A stretch of DNA of 64,000 nucleotides from Clostridium sp. C8-1-8 (GCF_009928445.1 NZ_JAABNO010000008.1:62001-126000), one strand, 5' to 3'. Counted from the first letter of the stretch, positions 44,410 to 53,731 are shown. Notes: a model not told the origin generated them from the sequence alone. Translations and numbers: made by a program.

Positions 44410-44436
44410 AATAATCTACTCCTATACAATTATTTC

Positions 44437-45663
44437 TTATTCATACCTTAATGCGTCAATAGGGTCAAGTTTAGCTGCTTTCCTAGCAGGATAAATTCCA
44501 AAGAATATACCAACTGCTGAAGAGAATGCGATTACCCCTACAATTGCAGTTGCTGATAAGGAAGGTGTTATATTAGCGAAGCTTCCTATACCGTATGCTC
44601 CTACTATTCCAATTATTAATCCAATTATTCCACCAATTAGAGAAATTATAACAGATTCTGTAAGGAATTGCAGAAGTATCTTACCTGTTGTAGCTCCAAT
44701 GGCCTTCCTAATGCCTATTTCTCTTGTTCTTTCAGTTACAGAAACAAGCATTATATTCATAACTCCTATTCCACCTACTAAAAGCGATATAGCTGCAACT
44801 GCACCTATAAAGGTAGTGAATATACCAAGTACATTATTTATTTGCTCAAGCTGGCTTAAAGCTCCTTGAGCCGTATAGATATCTTTGCCTCTATTATTAT
44901 GTCTGCTCTCTAAAACATTCTTTGCACTGTTTCCTGTTTCTTCTAAAGCTTCTTTGTCACTTGCCATAATGCTAATTCTGTCTATAGAAAATTCATTTGA
45001 ATACATACTTTTAAGTAAAGTTGCAGGTACATAAAATATGCCTGGTCTTTGATTTCTACCAACATTTTTAAATGTTGTTCCAAATGGTGAGGTAGTAACC
45101 CCTATAATAGTGGCTTTTATTGGTGACTTTGCAGATCCTATCTTTATACTTTTACCTGTAACATCAGTATATCCAAACAAATCATTAGCAGAATCTTCAT
45201 CTATGATCACAACATTTTTTCCTTCAGTATACTCTCTTTCATTAAAGGCTCTTCCGTATAAGAATTCTATGTTTTGTATAATGAAGCCATCAGTATTAGT
45301 ACCTGCAATACTAGCTTTTTTGTTACTAGTATCTGAAATTGCTACACCAGTTTTTGAAACACTAGGAGCTACATATCTTGCAGTGTCTACTTTGTTTTTT
45401 ATCTGTTTTATATCTTCAAAGGTTATGCTATCACTCTCAGTGGCTTTACTGGTATCTGTACTCACATTTACTGTAGATGCTCCAAGCTTTGCAAACTCTC
45501 CTGTTATGGAATTTTGTCCGCCTTGTCCAAGAGAAATAATGGCAATAACTGAACTTATACCTATTATTATACCCAGCATTGTAAGGAAAGAACGCATTTT
45601 ATTTGAAACAATGCTATCAATGGCCATTTTAAAATTTTCAAGTAAACTACTTATTCCACTCAT
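44437..45663 (-). CDS. MacB-type ABC transporter permease (FtsX superfamily)
   Basis: A 408-residue permease with one N-terminal transmembrane helix (about 20-42), a large extracellular MacB_PCD domain (about 43-280) and three C-terminal helices. The segment SFLTMLGIIIGISSVIAI and the MNIMLVSVTERTREIGIRKAIGA coupling motif are characteristic. In Gram-positives such proteins act with an adaptor and ATPase in export of, or resistance to, peptides and antibiotics by mechanotransmission. The ATG follows AGGAGGAATACAA and lies 11 bases after the ATPase gene. Confidence 0.92.
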   Translation of the reverse strand: MSGISSLLENFKMAIDSIVSNKMRSFLTMLGIIIGISSVIAIISLGQGGQNSITGEFAKLGASTVNVSTDTSKATESDSITFEDIKQIKNKVDTARYVAPSVSKTGVAISDTSNKKASIAGTNTDGFIIQNIEFLYGRAFNEREYTEGKNVVIIDEDSANDLFGYTDVTGKSIKIGSAKSPIKATIIGVTTSPFGTTFKNVGRNQRPGIFYVPATLLKSMYSNEFSIDRISIMASDKEALEETGNSAKNVLESRHNNRGKDIYTAQGALSQLEQINNVLGIFTTFIGAVAAISLLVGGIGVMNIMLVSVTERTREIGIRKAIGATTGKILLQFLTESVIISLIGGIIGLIIGIVGAYGIGSFANITPSLSATAIVGVIAFSSAVGIFFGIYPARKAAKLDPIDALRYE

Positions 45664-45674
45664 TTGTATTCCTC

Positions 45675-46367
45675 CTATAGAATTATTCTGTCTTCAACAA
45701 GGTAATCGTCAACTATAAGTCCATCCTTAAATCTGACAACTCTCTTTGTGTGCTGAGCGATATCAGGTTCGTGAGTAACCATTATTACAGTTGCTCCCTC
45801 GTTGTTCAAGTCCTGAAATATTTTCATAATTTCTATAGAAGACTGAGTATCTAGATTTCCTGTAGGTTCATCGGCCATTATGACCGCTGGTGTATTAACT
45901 ATAGCACGAGCAATAGCTACCCTCTGCTTTTGTCCACCAGATATTTCATTTGGCTTATGTTTAATTCTTTGCCCTAGTCCAACCTTCTCCAAGGCAGCTA
46001 AAGCCTTTTCTCTTCTTTCCTTCCTAGGAACACCAGCATATACCATTGGCAGTTCTACGTTTTCTAATATAGTCATTCTTGGTAAAAGGTTAAAAGCCTG
46101 AAAAACAAAGCCTATTTCTTTATTTCTTATAAATGCAAGTTCTTTATCTGTTAGATTAGAAACATTTTTATTATTCAGTATATATGTTCCACTATCCATT
46201 CTATCTAAGCAGCCTATTATGTTCATCATCGTTGATTTTCCTGAACCTGAAGGGCCCATAATTGATGTAAACTCACCTTTTTCAATCTTAAGGTTAATAC
46301 CTTTTAGTGCTGTAAAATCAATATCTCCGTTAACGTATCTTTTTACTATGTCTTTAACTTCTAACAT
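45675..46367 (-). CDS. ABC transporter ATP-binding protein, MacB/LolD type
   Basis: A 230-residue ATPase with Walker A GPSGSGKST, Q-loop FVFQAFNLLP, signature ISGGQKQRVAIARA, Walker B VIMADEPTGNLD and the switch His in VTHEPDIAQ. These are canonical for the LolD/MacB group. Its ATG overlaps the adaptor stop codon as TAATG, so translation is coupled. It works with the permease and adaptor on either side. Confidence 0.95.
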   Translation of the reverse strand: MLEVKDIVKRYVNGDIDFTALKGINLKIEKGEFTSIMGPSGSGKSTMMNIIGCLDRMDSGTYILNNKNVSNLTDKELAFIRNKEIGFVFQAFNLLPRMTILENVELPMVYAGVPRKERREKALAALEKVGLGQRIKHKPNEISGGQKQRVAIARAIVNTPAVIMADEPTGNLDTQSSIEIMKIFQDLNNEGATVIMVTHEPDIAQHTKRVVRFKDGLIVDDYLVEDRIIL

Positions 46368-47569
46368 TACTTACCATCACCTGCTTCTTTAACTGTAACT
46401 CCGTTTTTAACACTTGAGCTTGGATTAAGTATAACCTTATCGCCATTTGATAAACCTTCAGTTACTTGTGCCTCCATATCAGACTGAAGCCCAAGCTTAA
46501 CTTCTTTTTCTACTGCTTTTCCGCCACTTAGCACATATAAATAGTTTCTATCGTTTTTATCAGTTCTCAAGCTTTCTGCTGGTACCTTTACAACATTTGT
46601 AGCCTGTCCAAGAAGCACATCAACGTCTGTGTCAAAATCAATTTTCAAACCTTCTGGCTTATCTGCAATATCAATCTCTACTGGAAGTGTAGACTCTGTA
46701 CCTGTAGCAGAGGTGGTAGTTTTAGCTGCAGGTCCTATGTATGAAACCTTACCTTTAAGCTTCTTATCTCCACTTTTTATAACAGCATCTTGACCAAGTT
46801 GTATCTTTGCTGCATCGAACTTGCCAACTGACATAACAGCTTTTAAGTTGTCTACATCTTGTACAGTCACAGCAGGTTGAGCTGACATTGTAGCAGCTGC
46901 ACCTTCAGCTACATTTAATGCAGTGACTACTCCATCAAAATCTGCAACTATAGTACTTTGAGTTTTTGAAAGATTATCTTTTGCTGTATCTAAAGTTAGC
47001 TTTTGAAGTGCGATGTTGTTATCTGCTTGCTTTAACTGTTCATCACTATATGGAATCTTTGCTGCATCTCTTTTTGCTTGAGTCTGAGATAATTGTGTCT
47101 GATATGACACTAAATTAGCAGCTGCCTGAGGATTCTTTTTTGCATCATTAATTTGATTATTTAAATCTGCTATTTGCTTATCTAAATCAGCCATAGTATT
47201 CTTAGCATCATTATTGGCATCTATTTGCATCTGCTTTGTAAGCAACGCATTATCATAACCTAGTTGTGCTTGCTTTACACTGGTGTTTGGATCTGTTATA
47301 TCAAATTCAACAAGCACTTGTCCTTTTTTAACAGCATCTCCAACCTTAACATTCACCTTTTTTACCTTCCCTTGAACTGGGTAGTAATCCTTGCTGTTTT
47401 TTGATTTTATTGTAGCAGTGGTGGAAAGATAAGACTGTATATCTCCTGTTGATACGCTTGCGGTTTTTACACTTACGAAGTTTGTGGCTTTCTTTTTACT
47501 GCCTAATATCCCAAATCCTCCAACTACAACTACTGCTACAATTACTATAGCTATTACTTTCTTTTTCAT
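46367..47569 (-). CDS. Efflux adaptor, HlyD/MacA membrane fusion protein family
   Basis: A 400-residue protein with an N-terminal membrane anchor (IAIVIVAVVVVGGFGIL). A first biotinyl-lipoyl half (VKKVNVKVGDAVKKGQVLVEFD), a coiled-coil hairpin (about 95-190, rich in Gln, Asn and Ala), the second lipoyl half (FDGVVTALNVAEGAA) and beta-barrel segments (SYIGPAAKTTTS) follow. It connects the ABC permease to the envelope. It is the first gene of an operon with the ATPase, permease, PgsA-like protein and two-component system. The ATG follows GGGGGGAATTTTGG. Confidence 0.92.
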   Translation of the reverse strand: MKKKVIAIVIVAVVVVGGFGILGSKKKATNFVSVKTASVSTGDIQSYLSTTATIKSKNSKDYYPVQGKVKKVNVKVGDAVKKGQVLVEFDITDPNTSVKQAQLGYDNALLTKQMQIDANNDAKNTMADLDKQIADLNNQINDAKKNPQAAANLVSYQTQLSQTQAKRDAAKIPYSDEQLKQADNNIALQKLTLDTAKDNLSKTQSTIVADFDGVVTALNVAEGAAATMSAQPAVTVQDVDNLKAVMSVGKFDAAKIQLGQDAVIKSGDKKLKGKVSYIGPAAKTTTSATGTESTLPVEIDIADKPEGLKIDFDTDVDVLLGQATNVVKVPAESLRTDKNDRNYLYVLSGGKAVEKEVKLGLQSDMEAQVTEGLSNGDKVILNPSSSVKNGVTVKEAGDGK

Positions 47570-47740
47570 CCAAAATTCCCCCCATGTACTATCTATGTGT
47601 ATTATTTTTAAACTAAATACTATTATCTATTTTTATTGTACATTAATATTCTAAACTTAGATGTAATTAATTATTAAATATTTCTAAACTAATTCTAAAA
47701 TCTTTGTAATAGATAGCTATCTTTAATATGAATTGTAATC

Positions 47741-47840
47741 TAGGGTTTCTATTTCGAAACTTAAGTTATAGGTGTTATATAATCTCGGCTTCTGGTGATT
47801 ATCGGGCACATATAACTTAATAGTTGAGTTAGGAACCCTA
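47741..47840 (+). repeat. Repeat A2
   Basis: Starts TAGGGTTTC and ends GGAACCCTA, with AACTTAAGTTATA and TATAACTTAATAGTTGAGTTAG as conserved inner borders. The hairpin arms differ from A1 and A3. The gap 47570-47983 holds this element, the upstream region of the efflux operon and a possible degenerate C end near 47888-47925. Confidence 0.8.
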
Positions 47841-47983
47841 TCAGCCTCACCAGAATAAAACTTTAATTTGCATTTGTATATAAAAATACTGTTGAAACCC
47901 AGTGGTTAGTTTTACGATGACATGTATGCAGGTTAGCTGTTAGCATTAAACTCTTATATAATAAACATATTATTTCTAATGTT

Positions 47984-48898
47984 TTATACTAAGCTTAATT
48001 CATTTCTGAAGGGCATAGAGGGTTGAGCCCCTTTTCTAGTTACAGATATTGCAGCAGCCTTATTTGCAAATTCGATAGATTCTTCTATAGGTTCACCTTC
48101 GCTTAATGCAACAGCTAAAGCTGCATTAAAGCAGTCACCAGCTGCAGTTGTATCAATAGCTTTTACTTTTTGGACTTCAAATACAATTGATTTATCACCG
48201 CTCACAAGAAGTGAGCCTTTTTCTCCTAAGGTTGCTATGACATTTTTTACCCCTTTACCTATTAAAGCTTTTGAAGCTTCAATTGCTGTAGGAATATCTA
48301 CAACTTCCTTCCCAGTAAGCTTTTCTAGCTCAGTTTCATTAGGTGTTAAAAAATCAATCTTACTCAATATATAATCATCTAAATATTCTGGTGCTGGAGC
48401 TGGATTAAGTATTATCTTCTTGTTTTCCGCATAAGCTTTCTCTATGGCATAATAAACTGTTTCTTTTGGTATCTCCATTTGCATTACTATAAGGTCGCTA
48501 TGGGATACAAGTTCAGAATTTTTATCTATATAGTTCTTATCTACCATAGAGTTAGCACCTGGTAGAACTACTATACTATTTTCACCGTCTTTATTTACAT
48601 AAATTATTGCAAGTCCAGAATTTATATTTTTACATCTCTCTATTCTAGAAACATCAATATTTTGTGATATAAGATTATTTATTAGTTTTCCTCCCATATG
48701 ATCATCGCCTACCATTCCCAGCATTGTAACACTTCCACCAAGTCTAGCAGCTCCATAAGCTTGATTTGCTCCCTTACCACCAGGTATTTCAGTGTAGTTT
48801 CCACCTATAATAGTCTCTCCTTCCTTTGGCATATGACTTACTGGTATTACCCAATCTATATTAAGACTACCGATAACTAATATTTTTTTCTTTTTCAA
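47984..48898 (-). CDS. rbsK: Ribokinase
   Basis: About 304 residues of the PfkB family. The N-terminal VIGSLNIDWVIPVSHMPKEGETI, the substrate motif GGKGANQAYGAARLGG, TPNETELEKLTG and the C-terminal signature DTTAAGDCFNAALAVAL with the catalytic Asp are all typical of ribokinase, which makes ribose 5-phosphate. No ribose transporter is adjacent, so it may serve nucleoside salvage; PRPP synthetase is encoded 3 kb away. I choose the TTG at 48898, preceded by AGAGGTGAGAGAA; the longer frame has no family similarity. Confidence 0.9.
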   Translation of the reverse strand: MKKKKILVIGSLNIDWVIPVSHMPKEGETIIGGNYTEIPGGKGANQAYGAARLGGSVTMLGMVGDDHMGGKLINNLISQNIDVSRIERCKNINSGLAIIYVNKDGENSIVVLPGANSMVDKNYIDKNSELVSHSDLIVMQMEIPKETVYYAIEKAYAENKKIILNPAPAPEYLDDYILSKIDFLTPNETELEKLTGKEVVDIPTAIEASKALIGKGVKNVIATLGEKGSLLVSGDKSIVFEVQKVKAIDTTAAGDCFNAALAVALSEGEPIEESIEFANKAAAISVTRKGAQPSMPFRNELSLV

Positions 48899-49121
48899 TT
48901 CTCTCACCTCTTCAATTATTAAAATCACATTAATTCTTTTCATAAGTACTTGTAACACGTGACTACAAACCAATAAATTGAAACTGTTTAATCTAAAATA
49001 AATGTTTAAAGCATCCTAACTATAGGATACGACATAACGCGCTATATTACAAAATAGTTTTTATAAGAATGGAATATTTATAATATAACTAGTAAATAAC
49101 TACACATAAGGAGGTGATTAC

Positions 49122-49568
49122 ATGAGAAAAAAACTATCAACCTTATTATGTGCTATTTTAATTTTTACAGCCTTTACAGCAATAGGATGTACTAAGCAAC
49201 CTGCTACTAGCAACAATTCAAGTAATACAACCGGAAGTTCAACCAATAACACCACAAATGGGACTAATAGCAATAAAAACTCTACTACAAGCACTAATAA
49301 AAGCGATACTACAATTGAGCAACAAAATCCAACAGGTAAAATTTTTACCTTAGATGAGCTACAAAAGTATGATGGAAAAAATGGAAACCCAGCTTACGTG
49401 GCTGTAGATGGGGTAGTGTATGATGTGACTCATGCTAAAAACTGGAAAAACGGTATGCATGAAGATGGTATAACTGCTGGCAAAGACTTATCCAAAGAAA
49501 TAAGACAGTCATCTCATGGAACTAGTGTATTGAAAGATTTGACTGTTGTAGGTAAGCTAAAGCAGTAG
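49122..49568 (+). CDS. Lipoprotein with cytochrome b5-like heme/steroid-binding domain
   Basis: A 148-residue exported protein. The signal peptide ends in the lipobox AIGC (Cys at 23). An Asn/Ser/Thr-rich linker with repeated NTT and NKN units spans about 27-70. The C-terminal 75 residues form a cytochrome b5-like domain: FTLDELQKYDGKNGNPAYVAVDGVVYDVT, then NGMHEDGITAGKDLSKEI and SSHGTSVL. The two histidines occupy the positions of heme axial ligands, but the spacing is shorter than in eukaryotic b5. It may bind heme or a hydrophobic ligand at the cell surface. The ATG follows AAGGAGGTGATTAC. Confidence 0.85.
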   Translation: MRKKLSTLLCAILIFTAFTAIGCTKQPATSNNSSNTTGSSTNNTTNGTNSNKNSTTSTNKSDTTIEQQNPTGKIFTLDELQKYDGKNGNPAYVAVDGVVYDVTHAKNWKNGMHEDGITAGKDLSKEIRQSSHGTSVLKDLTVVGKLKQ

Positions 49569-49763
49569 TTTAAGTACTACAATTTTTTATGTTCATATAT
49601 AATTGCATCTTAAGTCTAAGCATTATATGAAAATACAACACTTCATTCCAGAATCGATTTCCAATGCTCATCTAGGTTCTAATAGGAGCTTCCGAAAATA
49701 TTAATTTTACTGCAATACAAGACTATACAGAACTTTATTTTAAGGCTATTTTTAATAATATTG

Positions 49764-50134
49764 TTGAAATTAAATGGTCATGAAGGAGATGCTATATGAG
49801 CGAGCTATTAGAATTAAATGATTTTTTTCAGATGGAATGGCTTTAAAAATCATTAATACGTTCTTCATTAGTGATTTTTTGCGCATCTGCCTTTTCTGAA
49901 CGTATGTGAAGAAATTCTGGCAGGCGACATATTCTCTCTTTATCTTAATGGCATTCTTAATATACTTAAAATTAAGGTACATAAGATTTATAAAGAGTGA
50001 ATGGTTAAATAAAGAGTAAAACTGTATGTTCGAACGTAGTGAGTTTGCAGTTTTAGCCATGGAATATGACAAGATCATATTAATTCTTTGCGCAAGCTCA
50101 TCTAAGCATCGGATGACTGACCACTTAATTTCAA
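49764..50134. mobile_element. 371-bp C/D/E element, full-length non-coding copy
   Basis: The left end TTGAAATTAAATGGTCA...GATGCT (49764-49793) is an imperfect inverted copy of the right end (50104-50134, reverse complement TTGAAATTAAGTGGTCAGT...GATGCTT). The inside contains module E (about 49845-49937) and module D (about 49975-50100), both found separately elsewhere in the window. No transposase or long reading frame is present, so it would be non-autonomous. The 195 bases before it hold nothing recognisable. Confidence 0.7.
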
Positions 50135-50171
50135 CACAGTACTTTAACAGAGCCTATTTTAAATATGTAAG

Positions 50172-50221
50172 TAACCTCCGTTTATGCTATAATTATATGG
50201 CTTATAATTTTACGGAGGTTA
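50172..50221 (+). promoter_or_regulatory. Promoter with palindrome overlapping the MATE ribosome binding site
   Basis: TAACCTCCGT (50172-50181) and ACGGAGGTTA (50212-50221) form a perfect 10-bp inverted repeat. Between them lies an extended -10 element TGCTATAAT (50185-50193) and a second TATAAT (50203-50208). The right arm contains the GGAGG of the downstream gene. Confidence 0.5.
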
Positions 50222-50225
50222 TACT

Positions 50226-51587
50226 ATGAACTTATTATCACTTTTTTCTGACAAAAAATTCTTCAATGCCACTATAAAACTAGCCCTTCCAATTGCACTT
50301 CAAAACTTCATATTATCTTCATTGAACCTTTTCGATAATATAATAATTGGTGGACTTGGAGAAGTAGCAATTGCAAGTGTTGGACTAGCTAATCAAATGT
50401 TTTTCTTACTAAATCTTGTATTGTTTGGAGTGGTCAGTGGCGCATCTATATTTACAGCTCAATACTGGGGAAATAAAGATTTAAAAAATATAAAAAGAGT
50501 TCTTGGAATATGTCTTATTTCATCCATAGCAGCATCATCAATTTTTACTTTAGCGGCATTAATTTTTCCTAAACCTATAATGAGCATTTTTTCTAACGAT
50601 CCTGCCGTTATAAATATGGGAGCTAATTACCTAAGAATAATATGTTTAAGCTATATAGTTACTGCAATTTCTTTTGCTTACGCAGCTACTTTAAGAAGTA
50701 TCGGCCAAGTAAAAGCTCCTATGTTTGTAAGTGTTACTGCCCTTGCTGTTAACACAGTACTAAACTTTACCATGGTTTATGGTGTAGCTGGCATTCCTGG
50801 TCTTGGAGTATACGGATCAGCCTTAGGAACATTAATAGCTCGTATAATTGAATTCATTCTAATGATCTTTGTTGTCTATAAATTTAAGTTTCCATTGGCG
50901 GCAAAGCCTAAGGAATTGCTTGATCTTTCTCTAGACTTCGTAAAGAAATTTTTCAAGGTAACTATTCCTGTTATATTGAATGAAAGTCTTTGGGCTTTAG
51001 GAGTTACAGTTTACTCTGTAATTTATGCTCATATGGGAACTTCCATAATAGCATCAACAAATATAGTAAGCACCATAGACAGACTAGCAATGGTTATATT
51101 CTTAGGTTTTGGTAATGCAGCTGCAATAATGATAGGACAAAAGATTGGTGAAAAAGATGAAAAAACAGCCTTCTTATACGCTAAGAGGTTCATTATAATG
51201 AATCCTTTAATAGGTATACTTGTAGGACTTGTAATATATATCGGTGCGCCTTATATACTATATGCTTACAACGTGTCTCCTGAAGTACACAACTATTCAA
51301 AGTCATTGCTTCATGTTTTAGGTATATTCTTATGTATAAAAGTCTTTAACTACACAAATGTAGTTGGTATATTAAGAAGCGGCGGCGATACAAAATTCTG
51401 TCTTCTACTGGATATAGGTGGTATGTGGCTTGTAGGAGTACCACTAGTAGCTTTGGCTGGCTTATACTTTAATCTTCCTATAGATAAGGTATATATCTTT
51501 GTCTTTATGGAAGAAGTTGCAAAATTCATTGTAGGCTTTCCAAGAATAGCTTCCAAAAAGTGGATCAATAATTTAGTAATACACTAA
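50226..51587 (+). CDS. MATE-family efflux transporter
   Basis: A 453-residue membrane protein with about 12 helices in two halves. It begins FFNATIKLALPIALQNFI and contains DNIIIGGLGEVAIASVGLANQ and a second-half MIGQKIGEKDEKTA, typical of the MATE group. It is expected to export drugs or metabolites by cation antiport. It is only distantly similar to the MATE protein encoded at 10195-11550. The ATG follows ACGGAGGTTATACT, whose purines form one arm of a palindrome around the promoter. It is monocistronic with a terminator after the stop. Confidence 0.9.
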   Translation: MNLLSLFSDKKFFNATIKLALPIALQNFILSSLNLFDNIIIGGLGEVAIASVGLANQMFFLLNLVLFGVVSGASIFTAQYWGNKDLKNIKRVLGICLISSIAASSIFTLAALIFPKPIMSIFSNDPAVINMGANYLRIICLSYIVTAISFAYAATLRSIGQVKAPMFVSVTALAVNTVLNFTMVYGVAGIPGLGVYGSALGTLIARIIEFILMIFVVYKFKFPLAAKPKELLDLSLDFVKKFFKVTIPVILNESLWALGVTVYSVIYAHMGTSIIASTNIVSTIDRLAMVIFLGFGNAAAIMIGQKIGEKDEKTAFLYAKRFIIMNPLIGILVGLVIYIGAPYILYAYNVSPEVHNYSKSLLHVLGIFLCIKVFNYTNVVGILRSGGDTKFCLLLDIGGMWLVGVPLVALAGLYFNLPIDKVYIFVFMEEVAKFIVGFPRIASKKWINNLVIH

Positions 51588-51624
51588 TATTCTTATCAAA
51601 ACCTGCTATAAACAAATCATAATA

Positions 51625-51664
51625 GTAAAGGGATAAAATCTATAACTAGATTTTATCCCTTTAC
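51625..51664. terminator. Terminator between MATE and prs genes
   Basis: GTAAAGGGATAAAATCT pairs perfectly with AGATTTTATCCCTTTAC around ATAACT. Flanks allow action on both convergent transcripts. Confidence 0.8.
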
Positions 51665-51683
51665 TTTATGCTATAATTTTTAT

Positions 51684-52799
51684 CTACGATCTGCTTTTTA
51701 ATAACTGGTGGATTACATAAGTTGCATCCATGTATGAAGCTATAGATTGGTCATGATTCAATCTATTTATTATTCTTGCAATAAACTCTGACATATCAAC
51801 TTTCTTAAACCATTCAGCCTGTTGAACTTCAGGAGATATATATGTTAAGTTTGTGGAGTAAACTCTAGTTATTAGACCATCTTCATATAGTTTCTTAAAT
51901 TTATCTACACCTTCAGTGAAGAATGCAAAAGTAGCTGCTATATAAACATTTCTTGCTTTTCTTGCCTTTAATTCTCTTGCGATATCTAAAACAGACTCTC
52001 CAGAAGCTATCATATCATCAACTATAAGTACATCTTGTCCTTCAACGTCTCTTCCCATATATTCATGCTTAACAATTGGGTTCTTTCCGTTTATAACTGT
52101 TGAGTGATCTCTTCTCTTATAGAACAAACCTACATCTAAGCCTAACACACTTGAATAGTAGATTGCTCTATCCATAGCACCTGTATCAGGACTAATTACA
52201 AGCATCTTATCTTTATCTATTTCTGCTGACTTCTCTTCAGTAATAAAAGTCTTTAATATATCATAAGTAGGATATAGGTTCTCAAAAGACAATAATGGTA
52301 TAGCATTTTGAACATTTGGATCATGAGCATCAAAAGTCAATATCTCTTGAACTCCTAATCTCTCAAGTTCTTGCAATGCTAAAGCACAATCAAGAGATTC
52401 TCTTCCTTTTCTTCTATGTTGTCTTGATGCATAAAGAAGCGGCATTATTACAGTGATTCTTCTTGCCTTTCCTCTTATTGCAGATACGGTTCTTTTTATA
52501 TCTTGGAAATGCTCATCTGGTCCCTTGAATGTTTGTAATCCAAACATATTATATGTGCAACTATGATTTCCAACATCACAAAGTATGTAAATGTCCTTAC
52601 CTCTAACTGTTTCTGAAAGCTTTACCTTACCTTCTCCATTGGAAAAGCGTATTTCTTCAGTAGGGATTAAGAATGACTCTTTTGTTCCTCTTCTTGATTT
52701 AATTTCCTCATCAATCTTCTGGCCTAAAGCTTTGCAGCTTTCTAAAACAATAAGTCCTAAGTCTCCATTATCAGGGATAAAAATTTGATTATCGCTCAT
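51684..52799 (-). CDS. prs: Ribose-phosphate pyrophosphokinase (PRPP synthetase)
   Basis: About 371 residues; makes PRPP from ribose 5-phosphate and ATP. Present are FSNGEGKVKLSETVRGKDIY, the ATP loop RQHRRKGRESL, the metal-site FDAHDPNVQ, the ribose-phosphate region ISPDTGAMDRAIYY and the PRPP-binding DVLIVDDMIASGES. It is about 50 residues longer than the usual 315-320 residue enzyme, with insertions after YNMFGLQTFKG and at the C-terminus, and belongs to a longer clostridial form. PRPP feeds NadC and nucleotide synthesis. I start at the ATG at 52799, seven bases after AAGGAG. The gap upstream (52800-53092) is AT-rich with a small hairpin near 52957-52983. Confidence 0.9.
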   Translation of the reverse strand: MSDNQIFIPDNGDLGLIVLESCKALGQKIDEEIKSRRGTKESFLIPTEEIRFSNGEGKVKLSETVRGKDIYILCDVGNHSCTYNMFGLQTFKGPDEHFQDIKRTVSAIRGKARRITVIMPLLYASRQHRRKGRESLDCALALQELERLGVQEILTFDAHDPNVQNAIPLLSFENLYPTYDILKTFITEEKSAEIDKDKMLVISPDTGAMDRAIYYSSVLGLDVGLFYKRRDHSTVINGKNPIVKHEYMGRDVEGQDVLIVDDMIASGESVLDIARELKARKARNVYIAATFAFFTEGVDKFKKLYEDGLITRVYSTNLTYISPEVQQAEWFKKVDMSEFIARIINRLNHDQSIASYMDATYVIHQLLKSRS

Positions 52800-53092
52800 C
52801 TTCATACTCCTTATTAAGTTTATATATACTATTATACTTATTTTTTCAGATTTATGAATTGATTATTATGTCGGATTAACTCGATATTTTAACATTTGCT
52901 CAATCAAATTAATTAATTCATAACTTTACTTATAGTTTCTACTATTTGGCATAGTATATAAATATATTGCTATGCTATTCGTTTACATTGTATATTTTAA
53001 CAAAGGGTATGATTTATAGGTCTATTTTTCTAATTTTAAATGATTTGTATCTAGCTTACAACTTCGGTTCCGCTTTTATCTTTATAGAGCTT

Positions 53093-53713
53093 TTATCTAA
53101 CACTCTTTTTACCTTTTATGAGAAATAAAGAGTAATCTATTAATTCCTCATCTATTTTTTTATTATCATAATAAAATGTATGAGCTTCTACTTCACTAAA
53201 ACCACATTCCTCTAATAAAACTTTTAGCTGCTGTTGATTAAACCCATTGTGCCCATCAAAACCAATTTCATTTTTATGAAAGCTTCCATCTTCTTCATTA
53301 AGATCCACAATGCATAAATGACCTTCTGGATTTATCATGCTATAAAACTTTTCACTAATTGCTTTTATATCTTTTATATGATGAAGAGCCATGGAACTAT
53401 ATATTAAGTCATATTTTTCTTTTAGACTATCTTGAGCCATTATATCAAGATTAAAAGATTTCAAGTTAGAAGTATTAAATTGCTCTATCTTATAGTTTAC
53501 AACCTCAACCATGTTTTTTGAAGAATCAATAAGCGTAATACTTTTTAGATGTTCATAAAGATTAAAGCTAACGAGGCCAGTACCACAACCAAACTCCATT
53601 GCAGTGCTTTCTTTACTGAAAGGAACCGATTTTCTTATTTCTTCTGCTACTATCTTTGCTCTTTTTCTTCTTTCTTCCGTATCCCAACTTCCTGCAAGCT
53701 CGTCAAATCTCAT
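53093..53713 (-). CDS. Class I SAM-dependent methyltransferase
   Basis: A 206-residue protein with the Rossmann-like methyltransferase core: motif I EFGCGTGLVSFNL, the acidic motif II end SITLIDSSKNMVEVV, IYSSMALHHIKDI at the motif IV position, and a motif VI-like HLCIVDLNEED. The N-terminal FDELAGSWDTEERRKRA resembles small-molecule methyltransferases of the UbiE/Methyltransf_25 type. The acceptor is unknown. It lies 18 bases after another methyltransferase gene and has AGGAGGTAAAGC before its ATG. Confidence 0.85.
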   Translation of the reverse strand: MRFDELAGSWDTEERRKRAKIVAEEIRKSVPFSKESTAMEFGCGTGLVSFNLYEHLKSITLIDSSKNMVEVVNYKIEQFNTSNLKSFNLDIMAQDSLKEKYDLIYSSMALHHIKDIKAISEKFYSMINPEGHLCIVDLNEEDGSFHKNEIGFDGHNGFNQQQLKVLLEECGFSEVEAHTFYYDNKKIDEELIDYSLFLIKGKKSVR

Positions 53714-53731
53714 GCTTTACCTCCTAATAAA

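Noticed and set aside
47888-47925. Further C-type repeat end upstream of the efflux operon
   Set aside because: Only CTGTTGAAA and GTGGTTAGT resemble the consensus; the match is too weak to list.
49770-50078. 102-residue reading frame with RQMRKKS motif
   Set aside because: It lies within the 371-bp repeat element, has no ribosome binding site, and similar peptides come from repeat E1.
51684-52799. PRPP synthetase pseudogene or fusion because of unusual length
   Set aside because: All catalytic and substrate motifs are intact and in order; the length fits a longer clostridial form.
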